DNA of 64,000 bases from Dasyornis broadbenti (lineage: Eukaryota > Chordata > Aves > Passeriformes > Dasyornithidae), in the NCBI GenBank assembly GCA_013397935.1, contig VZRN01000755.1, forward strand, positions 82,237 to 146,236, written 5' to 3'. Position numbers and translations under genes: made by a program. Each line of letters starts with the position of its first letter. The first letter of the stretch is position 1. The notes below the pieces were generated by a model. It was not told the DNA's origin. It searched no databases and saw nothing but the letters and a program-made list of their open reading frames with translations. Of this stretch, positions 50,353 to 62,194 are shown one piece after another.

Positions 50353-52772
50353 ACTGATGTGAGCCCGCTGTGGATCCACAAGGATTTGTCAGCCTCCTCC
50401 TGCTCGTCCTGCTTATCCTGCATCACATGGAATCATCTGATCAAAACCTTCAGCTATTTCTGCCCTGATTTTAATTGGTGATCCTGTCTGCCCTAATAAT
50501 GTAAATGATGGCGCTCCTTTCATCTGGAGCACCGAGATAACTTCATGAATAACTCGGCCATAACGTCATCCCTACATTCCCTCTGCCTCTGGCATTTTTA
50601 GACCCTTGTGATCTAACTTTTCTTCTAAATTTGGCCCTCACTTTTGAAAAAAAAAAAAAAAAACCCCTAGAAATTTTCTGCAAAACATTGAAAATTCTTT
50701 AAAGTTATTTATTTTTCAATTCCCTAGACTCCGAAGTGGAAGAGGCTAGAGGGGATATCAAAATTATTATTGATTTTGAATTTCAAGAACCCGTGTATTT
50801 TTTGAAAATCCAGCCCTTAAGATATTCTTCATCTGTAAATTGTGGGCATAAAACCCAAGTTATTGCTCAGTACAGAAAAGGAATCAGGGGGGGCAAAAGT
50901 CCAGCAATCTCTACGTACAGGAGCAATGAAAAGTTTGCAGGGACAAAGCACATTTGCATCATTACGCCTTAATGAAAATTAAAGTCTGTTAACCCAGTTA
51001 GTGCCTGTGCAGGAACACAAAAAACTGGACAGAAATACAGATTTCCTAGAAGTGTCAGAGATCTGCTTATGACTGCTGTCACATTAGGAGGAGACATGAG
51101 TAAGAAAACGCCGTTCAAGTATATGGAAGCAAGTCTGCAGATTAGAAACAAGCATGGATTTATTTGCACCCCATTTCTTAACTATTCTTACAGACCAGCC
51201 TTTGTTTCCCACTGCAGCAGGTTTGATCTGCTGGACCACCCTTTAATCAGAAATCAATCAGAAATGAATACCAACAGCTACAGCAAAGCATGTAACATCC
51301 ACCTGGCTACATCAGCTTCCACCGCAGCGAAGTGAGGGTGGCGTTTACAACAGATTTGAAGAAGACTTAAGTCCCCATGGGACTGACTTTGGAAGTAACT
51401 GAAATAATTTCCAGCTTTGTTTCATCTTCTTCCAGAACATGACTTAATCCTCTTTGCAGGTAATTCTCCATTTACCAAGCAGGAAAGTTTTCAGAGCGGG
51501 ATTATACAAAATGTGCCTTGGCCCACAACAACGCAGATTTCCCAAAACGCACGAGCGAGTCCAGACTTTCATGGAAATCCATAAATTCTGCACAGGTGAG
51601 AACTTTCTTGATGGGAAGAGCCTTGACCTATCTAAATGGCCAATTAAAGGCACGTGCATTTGCCTGTAATTCAAATATCTGACACCGAATTCAGCTCAGT
51701 ATTCAAACCAGTCAGCTGATTACTGGTTTTCTGGACATCAGGGAAGGAGCAAGGTCAGGAAAAAAACATCAGGAGAATGTTTTTAGGGACAAGTTCATGC
51801 AGAGAATCGATTCAGAGAATGAATTTATTCCACAGTTTCTCTCAGTATACCAAGTAAATAATTTATTAGCTTGTTTCAAATGATTAATACCTTGAAAATA
51901 AAAACTATAACGAAATGATAATCAAAAGGGTTTGGGCTTTTTTTTTTTTTTTTCAGATCATGAATTCTTAAAAATAAAAACAACAACATAACCTAGTCTA
52001 GCTAGATTTACTTGGCCTACAGTGACACAGTAAAGCTGCATTTTCTAAACTCTGCCAGGGAAGGAATAAAAAATTGGAACTTTCCCGTGTTAATAAATAA
52101 AGTCAGAGATATTCTGCTGAAGAAATTGACAGAGACGCAAATAACAGCCAGATTTGCACGAAGGGAGCCCTCCTGTACAAGCACCGAAATGTTAATTTTA
52201 AGTTCACTGAATGCACAATAATTTCAGCATACAGACCTGAATGACAATTCTTTTTTAAGTAAGAAAGCTCACAGAGTTATCGATATGTTAGTGGTCATCA
52301 GAAGCTGATGATTCTCTTGTGAGCTGAAGTTTGTTAATTCTCTTTCTTTAACTATTTTAAAATTAATGAACGACAGTAAGAAAGAGTCAATAAGAGCTAA
52401 AAATAATATAACAGCAAAAACTTTGTCAGACGATGACTTATTTATCTTCATGCTGATGCAGGTGTGTGGGAAAACATCGAATGAAGCAGGATTTTTGTGG
52501 GTCAGCAGCCAAACCAGGATGGCCATTACGGGGCCACTCAAATAGCCCTGGTTCACTTTCAGCATGGAATTTTGCAGACTGACTGTACTTCAGCAGAGGA
52601 GAGAATCCAGCTGATGTATTTTAATTACGAATTTTCATTCTGAAACAGAGAACATGCTTTGTTTGCTCAGCCCTTCTTTGATATCTGTGCACCTATTAAA
52701 AAAAAAAAACAAAAACAACCCAAACTTTACCAGTTTTTATGTGATGTAAATCCATGGAATTCATTTGTCAGC

Positions 52773-52835
52773 ATCACAGAATCATGGAATGGCCTGGGTT
52801 GGAAGGGACCTTAAAGATCAAGCAGCTCCCACCCA
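52773..52835 (-). mobile_element. Short CR1 3'-end fragment
   Basis: ATCACAGAATCATGGAATGG followed by CCTGGGTTGGAAGGGACCTT and AAAGATCA is the reverse complement of a CR1 end. Confidence 0.9.
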
Positions 52836-53143
52836 CACTCACAACAGCATTCCAAGAGGATGGGGGCAATATTCATTAATTATTCTCTTCTCAGCCCAGT
52901 TAACAGTCAGGGAAAAGTTAAACCCAATACTGGAAACAAATGCTAACTGCATGACTGAAGCCTTAAGCAAGCAGTTATTAGCTACTGCTATCAGCAAAAT
53001 AATCCCCTGCAGAATCCTGTTAATTAGAGCAAACAGACCAAGGAGCTCAAGCACAGGAAAAGGGAGATGCTCATCTTTGTTACAACCGCTGCAGTTCCCT
53101 TCAGTGATGGTCAGAATCTGGGTCAGGCACTGAAACTCCTCGC

Positions 53144-53207
53144 CATTTATCATTTCCCACCATTTATCATTTTCCACCATTCATCGTTTTCCATTTTCAT
53201 TTTATCA
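53144..53207. repeat. 17-bp tandem repeat, about four copies
   Basis: Units of the form CATTTATCATTTTCCAC follow one another at 53144, 53161 and 53178, with decay toward 53207. The first two units differ at one base. Confidence 0.85.
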
Positions 53208-53468
53208 GTCCAGCAGCTGATTCCCAAAGCCACGATGACACCCCAAACCACGGTGATTGCCTGCTGTCTCCCGGGAAGCCACGACCCGTGGCCACAAGGA
53301 TAAACACATCCCAGCTTCTCTTCAAACGCACCCACAGTTCATGGCATCAGCCTCTGCCACCCCGTGGGTGGGTTTGGAATTACCCCTCACACAAGCCGGA
53401 ATGTTTGCTTGAGAACGCAGACTTCAAAAAACTGCCATTATCCAAAAAGGGTTCTAAAAAGAGCTGGA

Positions 53469-53515
53469 GGATCATGGAATCATAGGATCATTGAGTCCAA
53501 CCCTTAGCCTAGCAC
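53469..53515 (-). mobile_element. Probable CR1 3'-end remnant
   Basis: ATCATGGAATCATAGGATCA followed by TTGAGTCCAACCCTTAGCC keeps the repeated terminal octamers and the GTCCAACC motif of avian CR1 ends. The remnant is under 50 bases long. Confidence 0.7.
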
Positions 53516-56052
53516 AAATCGTCTCTTTGTTTTCCTCAAAATGTGGGGTTCGGTCCTTCAGGTGTGTTGGCTTCTCCAGAAGAACTGCCCTAGGCCATTT
53601 TTCAATGCAATGCCAAAGAAAACTCAATTCCCCACCCAAAACCTGACTCCCGAGGTAAGGCAAGTCCCAGGAAGGAGCCCCATCTGGCAATGTCAACACA
53701 CAAATGCTGAAAGCAGCAGATCTGAGAGGCAAAACAGAGGTCACAGCACAAGGGAAAGGGCAGCTCTAACAGACAGAATGCAAAGATACAGATGGTCGCA
53801 GGTGAAAAACACAACTGAGAAAAGCTGAAGGTTGCTTGAAGAGCAAAGCAGAAAGCAGAGGCAGAGGTAAAAAAGCTCTGAAGTGGCCCAGGAATTCACT
53901 GTATTCAGCAGACCCCGAAGAGCAGAGCTGGGCTGTGCCGCTCCCCTCGGGTCAGCAGAGATTTGGGCCACAGGAATTTATCACAGAGATGGAAGAGAAA
54001 GAGACAGATAACCTCTGAAAATAACATACAGCAAGGGCTGCTCATTCTGGATACGAGTCAAGGGCTAGAAAACATGAAAGTCAAGATAAATGAGAAAAGA
54101 TTTCTGAACAGCTGGAGGTGAAAAACAAAGGTGTTGGTTGGGTGTGAAAGAACAGAGTTATCAGGAGAAAAATATTGATGACACACAGAATTACTTGAAG
54201 AAAAAGACAAAAGACACATTCAATTTGCAGTGGGAAGCTGACTGCATCTTCCCAAGTGAGGATTCAATCCAAGTGACAAAGGCAAAACCGAATATTATTC
54301 TGTAGCTGCAGAATGTGAATTATTTTAGAGCTGGTAATAAAGCAAAGAGTAAACACTAGAAGAGAACAGTGGTGTAAAAAAGATACACTGAAATGGAGGG
54401 GATTCAAGCAGCAATAACATCTTGTATTGTTGATATCGATTTTTTTCCCCCGAATATTAAATTAATACTGTTGGTCACAAGACATTGATCTTTAGAATCA
54501 AAGCAAAAAAAGCCAGAAGTCCATGTGAGGTAGAGGGACACAGCATTGGTTTCTTGAACCCCGGTGTAATGAGCCCATTTCAAACTGCATTCATTTATTA
54601 AATGGAATAAATTAGATTTTTGCCAAGATTAAGGTCAAGGTGAACTAGCAGTGAGCTGCAAAGCACTGATTTAGTGATGTCATGGCAGGAGCTCAGCACT
54701 GACTTATAAAATCCACATCTACAGAAAAAACATCTGGGATACAGGATAGTGCGCCGTGAATTTCTATTGGCATCACTGCAGGTAAATTTGGGAAGTGGTT
54801 ATAACGTCCTGTGCTGGTAATTCCTCCATCACCCATGGCCATCTTTTCCTTCAGCTGATTTGAAGAAGAACCTCTCTAAAAAGGCAAATCCAGACAGAAT
54901 GACCAAAGCCATTTTAGTTTTTTCAGATGTGCAGTCTATTTTAAGGGCTGTGACTTTCTCCCCTAAATTTAATGACTCTTCTATTCATCATTTTATCAGG
55001 ATAGCTCTAGGAGAGTGGATAAAATTTGCTTACATATAAATCCACAGGATCTAAAGGGGCATTTCTCCTTTGAGGTCAGCGCTCCCAACTGTCCAAATTT
55101 CACATTCTACATGCAAAGTGCTCCAGATCACTGTGGTTTTTCCTTTCCCACACCTGCTGCATAGTACATTATTTTATCTGACCCCTAGAGCCTGATAAAT
55201 TCGCTTAAGCAGAGATCAGCCTAGGCACAAAAGGCCTGATGCACAAAACCAGTTTCCAGCAGGAAATAAGGATGTATTTCCTCTCGCTATCAGGAGTTTT
55301 CATCATTCCTCTTACAGTCTATACCTGTGAAGACTTCAATGCATCTAAATTCCGCTTAATTTGTGCTGGAAGAAAATACAAAAGAATATAAATACACTTT
55401 TTTTAATGGACTCCTCTTGCCCACTGAAGCTGGAAAGCTCCATGGTAATATGATAAAATGCTTGGGGTCCGATTTTCCTTCCCAAATTCCCTCTATACTA
55501 AAAGCAATTGATATTCCTGTTGCTGGTACCATGGCATCTGTAAAACAGAATTCAGAGTTATTTCATTTCATGTTGACATGGCTGTGTCTGATAACTGAAG
55601 ATTCTTCAGTCCCCCAGAATATGTCAAATGCTTGAAAAACCATCTGATGTCTGGAGCAAACGAAAAATATCCTGGTCTCATTTCCTGCCAAGCGATGAAC
55701 TCCGGCGCTCTGGCAGCGGCAGCGCCAGGTTAAACATTGCCCCCGCTCCCAAAGCTCCTCATCTCCAGAGCCTGCTCTCATTCAGGAGCGTGGGGTTGTT
55801 AGGAGGGGATCAGGGGGACTTCCTTAAAATCAGAGATAAAAATGCCACAGAACATCAGCAAGCACTTCAAGCGCTCTGCTGTAATCACAAACAGTTCACA
55901 TAAATTGCATTATCTTTATTGCTTCTGAAATCACTGAACTGTCTGAAGAGCACTTAAAATATAATTTAAGGAAGGGAGCAAACATGTGGTCTTTTTTAGA
56001 GATAGTTTTCACCTCAGAAAAGGTGAATTCTTCAGTACAACATACATTTCAG

Positions 56053-56106
56053 CCATGATCCTGATGGGTCCCCTCCGATTTAGTATATTCTGTGATTCTG
56101 TGATTT
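56053..56106 (+). mobile_element. Short CR1 3'-end fragment, plus orientation
   Basis: GATCCTGATGGGTCCCCTCC followed by ATATTCTGTGATTCTGTGAT matches the CR1 3' terminus, including its ATTCTGTG terminal repeats. Confidence 0.85.
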
Positions 56107-59100
56107 GCAGCAAAGTAATTTTTATTTCGCTTCAGTAAAATCATAGAGATACAAGCCATTAAAAAAGCTCTGTAAAACAAATGAAGTCAGATAAGTCAGA
56201 GATGGAAATAAGTCAGATATGGAAACGTGGAAAAGCCCCACTATCCATCCCAGACAGAGTTTTCTCTTAAAAATAGGAATCACTCAGCCTTGCAATTCCT
56301 AGCATTACCAGGACATAAAATTTCATTTCTAGAAGTATTCAATAAAAATATTCCTTCACGTCCACTATTTATTGATTAAAATTCATGTTGCAGTCTACTT
56401 TTCTTCCGCACAATTATTGCCACCTCATACCCCAACTACTACCCTGACTGCCATATCCAGGGATTATTCCTCTTCTGCTGCAGGACTTTTGTCTGGACCA
56501 AGCCAGAGGAGCCAATCCAGGACGCACCATCACCAGTGGCTCAATGAGAAATGAGCTGGGAGAGGCAGTTCATGACTGGGATTAAACTCAGCCTGCACCT
56601 TCTGCTTGCGGGCTCAGAATGTATTTTAGCCCCGTTCAAGTTAAGCACCCAGAGTAAAACAATTTTTATAAATACACCGAGACCCCGAGAACGACCGAAG
56701 AGGTTTCTATTTTCGTGTGCTGCTGTCAATGTTTTAAGAAGCGCAGTTAAGGCCTAATACCTCACACACCAAGGAGATGGAGAAAGCCCTGTTTCTGTGA
56801 TGATTTCACGCTCCTCACAACTCTGTGCAGCACTGCTAAGACCTTCTCACAGCTCTGTTCTCTAAAACCTGACGCAAAAGCAGAGCGCAACAATAGACTT
56901 GTTTATTTACAGCTCCAGCGACAATGAACAATTGAATGTTGCTCAATAGCAAGGAAATATTTTCTGCTCCGTTTCGTCTCTTCTGCTGCTCCCCCTTTCC
57001 CCAGCTCAGCCTTGCATCTCTATGACAATCACTACACAAACCACATCATCCTGCAGCCCACGCAGGCAGCTCACAATTTATCCCTGTTGTCTCCATCACA
57101 TCCACTCAGGAGAGCAGCGATCGTTCCCGCTTTGAGGCTCTGCTAAGTGAATATGAATAATTAACTTCATCCCTTGAGTCCCAACACCAGTTCCCACCGT
57201 CCCTTTAATCACCTGGGCCAACAAGGTTGGGCTCTCCTTTTCCGTGCCTTTTACGCCACAAATCTTTTAATGGGGTGGAAGGAGCAGTTTGAATATTGCC
57301 CACAAAGTGTAAATTTGCAGTGAATCATGTTCACAGTCCTCCACACCCCACACTGCGCTGTGAGATTCCAGATGCGTGTCAGCTGCTTCCCTGGCACCTG
57401 CTGAACGCACAGCTGATGATCACCTGCAGGTTCAGCCCTGCCAAAAACCCTGCTGCTCTTCTTGTTTGGGCTGCACCGCCCTTACAGGAGGGAAATCTCT
57501 CTTGCCCCATCAGAAAAATTCCCACACAGAACATGGACTTTTCTGTGTGAAAAAAATCCATCTGGTTTTCACTTGAATTCAGCTTTTCCCCCCCCCGCAT
57601 TTTTCCTTTCAGTGGAAAGACTGAAGCTGTTCCTCAGACTCCTCTCAAACACCAACCTGGCACCTGGCACCGCACACCCTGCCTGGCTTGCAGGCTGACA
57701 CTGAGATTTCTTTTAAGCTCGGGGCCACATGGTGTCTCAAAGGGCTCACCTGCACAAAAAAGAGAAAATATCCTGTGGTTATGAAATCCAGGATTCGAAT
57801 TATCACTGCTCAGTGAAGGAACGATGCCAGGCTAAAGCTGAATTTCCAAAGCACCTTTGATTATCTCATTATTTGGCCAAGCCTGCACGGGAAACATGTT
57901 GTGCCAGGAATAGCACAGCGTGAGTAATTCAAACTCCTCTCATGAAGTTAATATTTAACCTGAAAATTCCCTGTAATCCACAGAACGTCTCAACAAATCC
58001 AAAACGGCTACTTTGTCTCCGAAAGAAAGAATCAAGGCGTGAGCTGTCTTTTTTTGTTATTTACAGAAAAAGCCAAAACATTCTGTTAGAGCATTTATGG
58101 GCTTTAACTGATACAAACCGTGATGCATCCTGAAAGGACTCTCAAAGGTTCCAAACAGGAGAATTACAGTTTTCTGTTCATTGTGTCTCCCAAGCTCACA
58201 GAAGCTGCACATTTTATGCTTTCTCACATCTTACTGCCAAAGCTGAACGCCGGGTTAAGTGGATACAGCTTTCCTTAAGAGCAGTGCCAGATCAACACTG
58301 AAAACGGCATAAACCTGATCCCAGAAGTGCGTGTTTTATATGATTTATAAGCTTTTTTCACGTTTATAATAATCATTGTCTTCCAGAAGGCAAATTTAAC
58401 AAAAACTCTTTATTTTGCACTTCCTTTTGCACTAAACCCAGGACGTATGTGTGATGCTGTTGCTCTGTGATACACATCAACAGCTAATTAAATCAACCAC
58501 ATCTATTTCACTGTTTAACCCTGCAGGTGGTCTGAACAAATATTTCCCAGCTCATATTCCAGAGGCTTGTAACAGAACTGGGATCTTAATTTCTCCATCC
58601 TTCGCTCCCTCTTCCCCCTCAGAGCTGTAAGAGACAATTCCTTACAGGACACTCAGTCCAGCAGCACTATTTCGGGGGCAAGAAGAAGTTCCTTTCTTTC
58701 GTGTGAAGGATGACCTGACAGAAAATCTAAAGGAATTAAGAGGGTAAATAAATAAATCAGGCTGCCTGAGGTCTCTGAAAGACAAGGCCAAGCCTCTGCA
58801 TGCAGCAATCTCAGTTCCTTCAACCTCAATTAATACTTTGATTTTCTGCGAATAACTCCGTGGATTCGTGACAGACTAAGAGCATGAAGAGGTCAGTGTG
58901 TTATAAACAAGCTGTGAATTGACTTTGTTTGATAATCTAAATATAACCACATGAAATACCTGGGAACAAGCAAAAAATCCCATGCGCTACATGGAAAAAT
59001 GAATGAAAAATTCACTTTATCTGTCAGACCCTGATTTCTGCGGAGCCAGGATCCCATTTTTGCATTTTCAGCGACAGGTTTTAACCAGGATCCATGGATT

Positions 59101-61185
59101 TAGTTAGGAAAGAGCCATTAAAAGGGATGAGGTGAGGAGAAAGCCACTTTGTCTCGTCACTAATCACCCTATACTCAGTCAGGAACGCAGAATTTTAGAC
59201 GAATTCGATTTCCAGCAAAATTTTCCTCTGCGCATGTAATCAACACTGCACAGCTGGGATATGTTCACTGAAAGATGGAAGGAGGAAGCAAAAAGGAGTC
59301 TGGATAACAACTTTTTTAAAGGCATCACTGACTGTTTTATCTGTCCTGGGACGAAAGCAATGGCTTTAGAGCAAGAGGCACAATGAAAAGGGCTGGTATT
59401 TACACAGGCGAGCCACAGGCTGCTTGGGAAGCAGCGACAGCCAGCCCACAGACTTACTCACTTCGCTGAAACCACAGGGAGAGAGACAAAGAAAGTCAGG
59501 AAAAAACCCACTTGGACAGAAAGCAGTCTACAGAGGAGCCACATCTGAACAGTCCAGGAGTCAGCAGGCATTTCTTGATGGAAAACCCCGTAAATCCTAA
59601 AGGAGCTATATAGACTTAAGGATTCCGTCCGAAAAAAATACTATTTTTTTTTCCCTAAACTTTCTTCTAGGAGTGTCTAAATAATCTGTAAGAATACCTC
59701 CAGTGAAGCTAAATAGGGAATGTAACATTTTATGATCCCAAATATTTTCTGAGTGTGTGCCAACACACAATAAAAAAAAAAAGCCAAACCCATCAGAAAC
59801 AATTTTTCTCTCTTTTGCTGGGTTAGTACTCCAGCTATTTAAATTTATACACTCATTGTGGTTTATCACAGACTATTATGGCACAGAAGGGCAAACATAA
59901 ACTGCATTGATTACCTCACAGCATTGATAGTCAGATCCAGCAGAAGCTGACAGGTGAAAAGATAATTAGGGCAGCGATGAACCTCACTGTTCCGTCTGCT
60001 TAGAAACAACTGGTTATATTGTATTGAGGAAACCAAAATTTGCCTTCTTTTCAGAGCTATAATAATTTAATTATATATTTTTTTATTTATTTTTTTTCCA
60101 GGGGAAGAAACAAAACCCAACCAAATCACCAAAATCAAGACTCACTAGGGAAGGAAATTTTACTCGAAGGCCAGAAATTTTGCAAGGAGTTCTCGGTAAG
60201 TTTGGGTGAATTAATTCCCTGAGGAACCTGTTAGAAACAGTGATTATGGATGCTGAGGATGAGTATCGAAAGGGAATTGGAAAACCTGCCATTCTTACCA
60301 ACAGGAACACTAAGAAAAAGAAGGATTTTGGCTGTTGCAGGAAACAATGTTCAGGAAAATATTACCACGTGTGAGCCCCAAAAATGATGCACACAGGGAG
60401 GCCAAGTGGCTGCTGCCTATTCTTCCCCCCAAGAAAAAGGACTGGTTTGGGTCTCTGTCATCGAATCAAGCACCAGTTTTTATGAAATTTGTAGGAATGA
60501 TGATCTTATGACTAATGACTTAAATATAATGACTAGGTCTCATGACTAACGATTAGATCTAATGACTTGTGGCTCTGTCACATTTGCATTAAATGAACCA
60601 ATGTGTTGAAAGCCGAGGAGGAGGTTGGGTAATGATAAATGGCTGAGCAGGCAGACATGGAGACTGCAACATTTGTCCCCCAGGAAGCCAGGCTAAAAAT
60701 AAAAAAAGTAATAAAAAAAAAACCCCACCAACTAGGTGAACAATCAATTTATTTTAAATTTCTCTGGCAACCATTTCCCTCCGGAGCAGGCAACAACTCC
60801 CCGGTCGAGACGTGTGAGCAAACAAAGTTCAATTTACAGCACTTTGGTATCAGCAGGAATTAAACCAACCTGCTATTTATGAGCCTTTCCTCCCTTCCTC
60901 ATCGTACAGAGTGTGTTACATGGTGCATCCTAAATCCTTTCTCCGCTGAAATAGGACACAGATGGAAATGGGAAATCTGTATCCTGCTGAAGAAAGTGTT
61001 GCGGTTCAATTGCACTTGGGAGAGCGGGTGGGGATTAGTGGAGGTTTGAAGGAAAGGGGTTTTTCAGTGGAAAAACACATTCGGGATGCAGGGCACGGGG
61101 CTTGTAAGGAAGAAAAGATGTTTTCCACTTTGCAGCAAACCCTGGCTATGCATTTACCTCTCATATACTGCATTTTATTTGTTCA

Positions 61186-61242
61186 TACAACCACAGAACC
61201 ATTAAATTGGGAGAAGAACTTTAAGATCAAATCAAATGGTCA
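61186..61242 (-). mobile_element. Diverged CR1-like 3'-end remnant
   Basis: ACCACAGAACCATTAAATTG followed by GGAGAAGAACTTTAAGATCA resembles the reverse complement of a CR1 end with several substitutions. It appears to be an older copy. Confidence 0.6.
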
Positions 61243-61377
61243 TTCAGAGTATCTGAGTCTCTACCTGTAAAGTTCTAATTCTAATGTAAAATCCAACTAC
61301 AATTTGATCTAAACGACGTAAATCCCAACGCTGATGCTTAAATAAAAACAAAACAAAGAAGTGGAAGCATATAGGCT

Positions 61378-61401
61378 AAAAAAAAAAAAAAAAAAAAAAA
61401 A
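61378..61401. repeat. Poly(A) run, 24 bases
   Basis: An A homopolymer after ATAGGCT. No recognisable retroelement body lies just upstream. Confidence 0.95.
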
Positions 61402-61539
61402 TACTCTATAGGCAACTTTAGTAAGCCGGAATAAAAAGCAGATTCTCTTTTTGCACGAGGAATCTCAGGCATTAAAAATTCAGATGGGAAGCCCAGCAAG
61501 ATAGATGCTCCCTGTGCAGAGCCCTGAAAGTTGGAGTCT

Positions 61540-61900
61540 CTTTCTCCAAGCGGATTTGCTCACCAGAGCACTGCCGTGACACCAAGCTTTTCCCAAGCCT
61601 CCGCGGGACAAACGCCACGGAACCTCCGCCGAGAAACCACTTTGCAGTGCCCACATTTCCCCGTTTCCCCCGAATCTCCAAAGCTCCGCGGGCCCGCTGG
61701 GCATTTATTAACGCACCGGGAGAGGCTCTGGGGACAGGCAAAGGGGAACGTGGAAAAGTGGGAGAAAGAATGCACATGTGGGGGAGGACTCACACGAGCC
61801 GCGGCGAGGAGCTAATGGCATCGTTAACACCAAATTAAATGGAGTTTTAATGAGCGTTTTCCCCGCAGGAGACAAGGCAGTAGAAACGCTCCTCGCCGCA
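61540..61900. promoter_or_regulatory. CpG-rich patch, candidate regulatory element
   Basis: A dense series of CG sites (CCTCCGCGGGACAAACGCC, CCGCCGAG, CTCCGCGGGCCCGC, GAGCCGCGGCGAGG) lies in a few hundred bases of otherwise AT-rich intron. It could be a small CpG island or an internal promoter or enhancer for a shorter SHANK2 isoform, but no exon was recognised beside it. Confidence 0.35.
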
Positions 61901-62152
61901 AGTAGGAATTACGTGAAGACTTGGGGAGACTTTTCGGAATCTTTGAGGCAGTTTGTGTCAATGGCATTTTTAAGCAAAATGCCGTGATATTCCGGTAATC
62001 TGTGATCTGCCGGGTGTTGTCACCACCCAGAAGCGCAGCTTTTTATCTGAATCTCTCCCTGTGAAGGGGCTGCTAAAGCAAACATCTGGGACCTCTCGTT
62101 ACGTATTCAAAATCAGGTTGGAAATTGGGTTTGGGTTATTTTGCTGAAGTGT

Positions 62153-62194
62153 TTATTATTATTATTATCATCATCATCATCATTATTGTCATTA
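62153..62194. repeat. (ATT)n/(ATC)n trinucleotide repeat
   Basis: TTA/ATT repeats switch to ATC repeats and back to ATT: a compound trinucleotide microsatellite of about 42 bases. Confidence 0.93.

Noticed and set aside
58815..58840. Candidate end of the first PDZ half (TTAATTGAG before GT on the minus strand)
   Set aside because: The preceding codons do not give the GDFLIE sequence and contain a stop in the needed frame.
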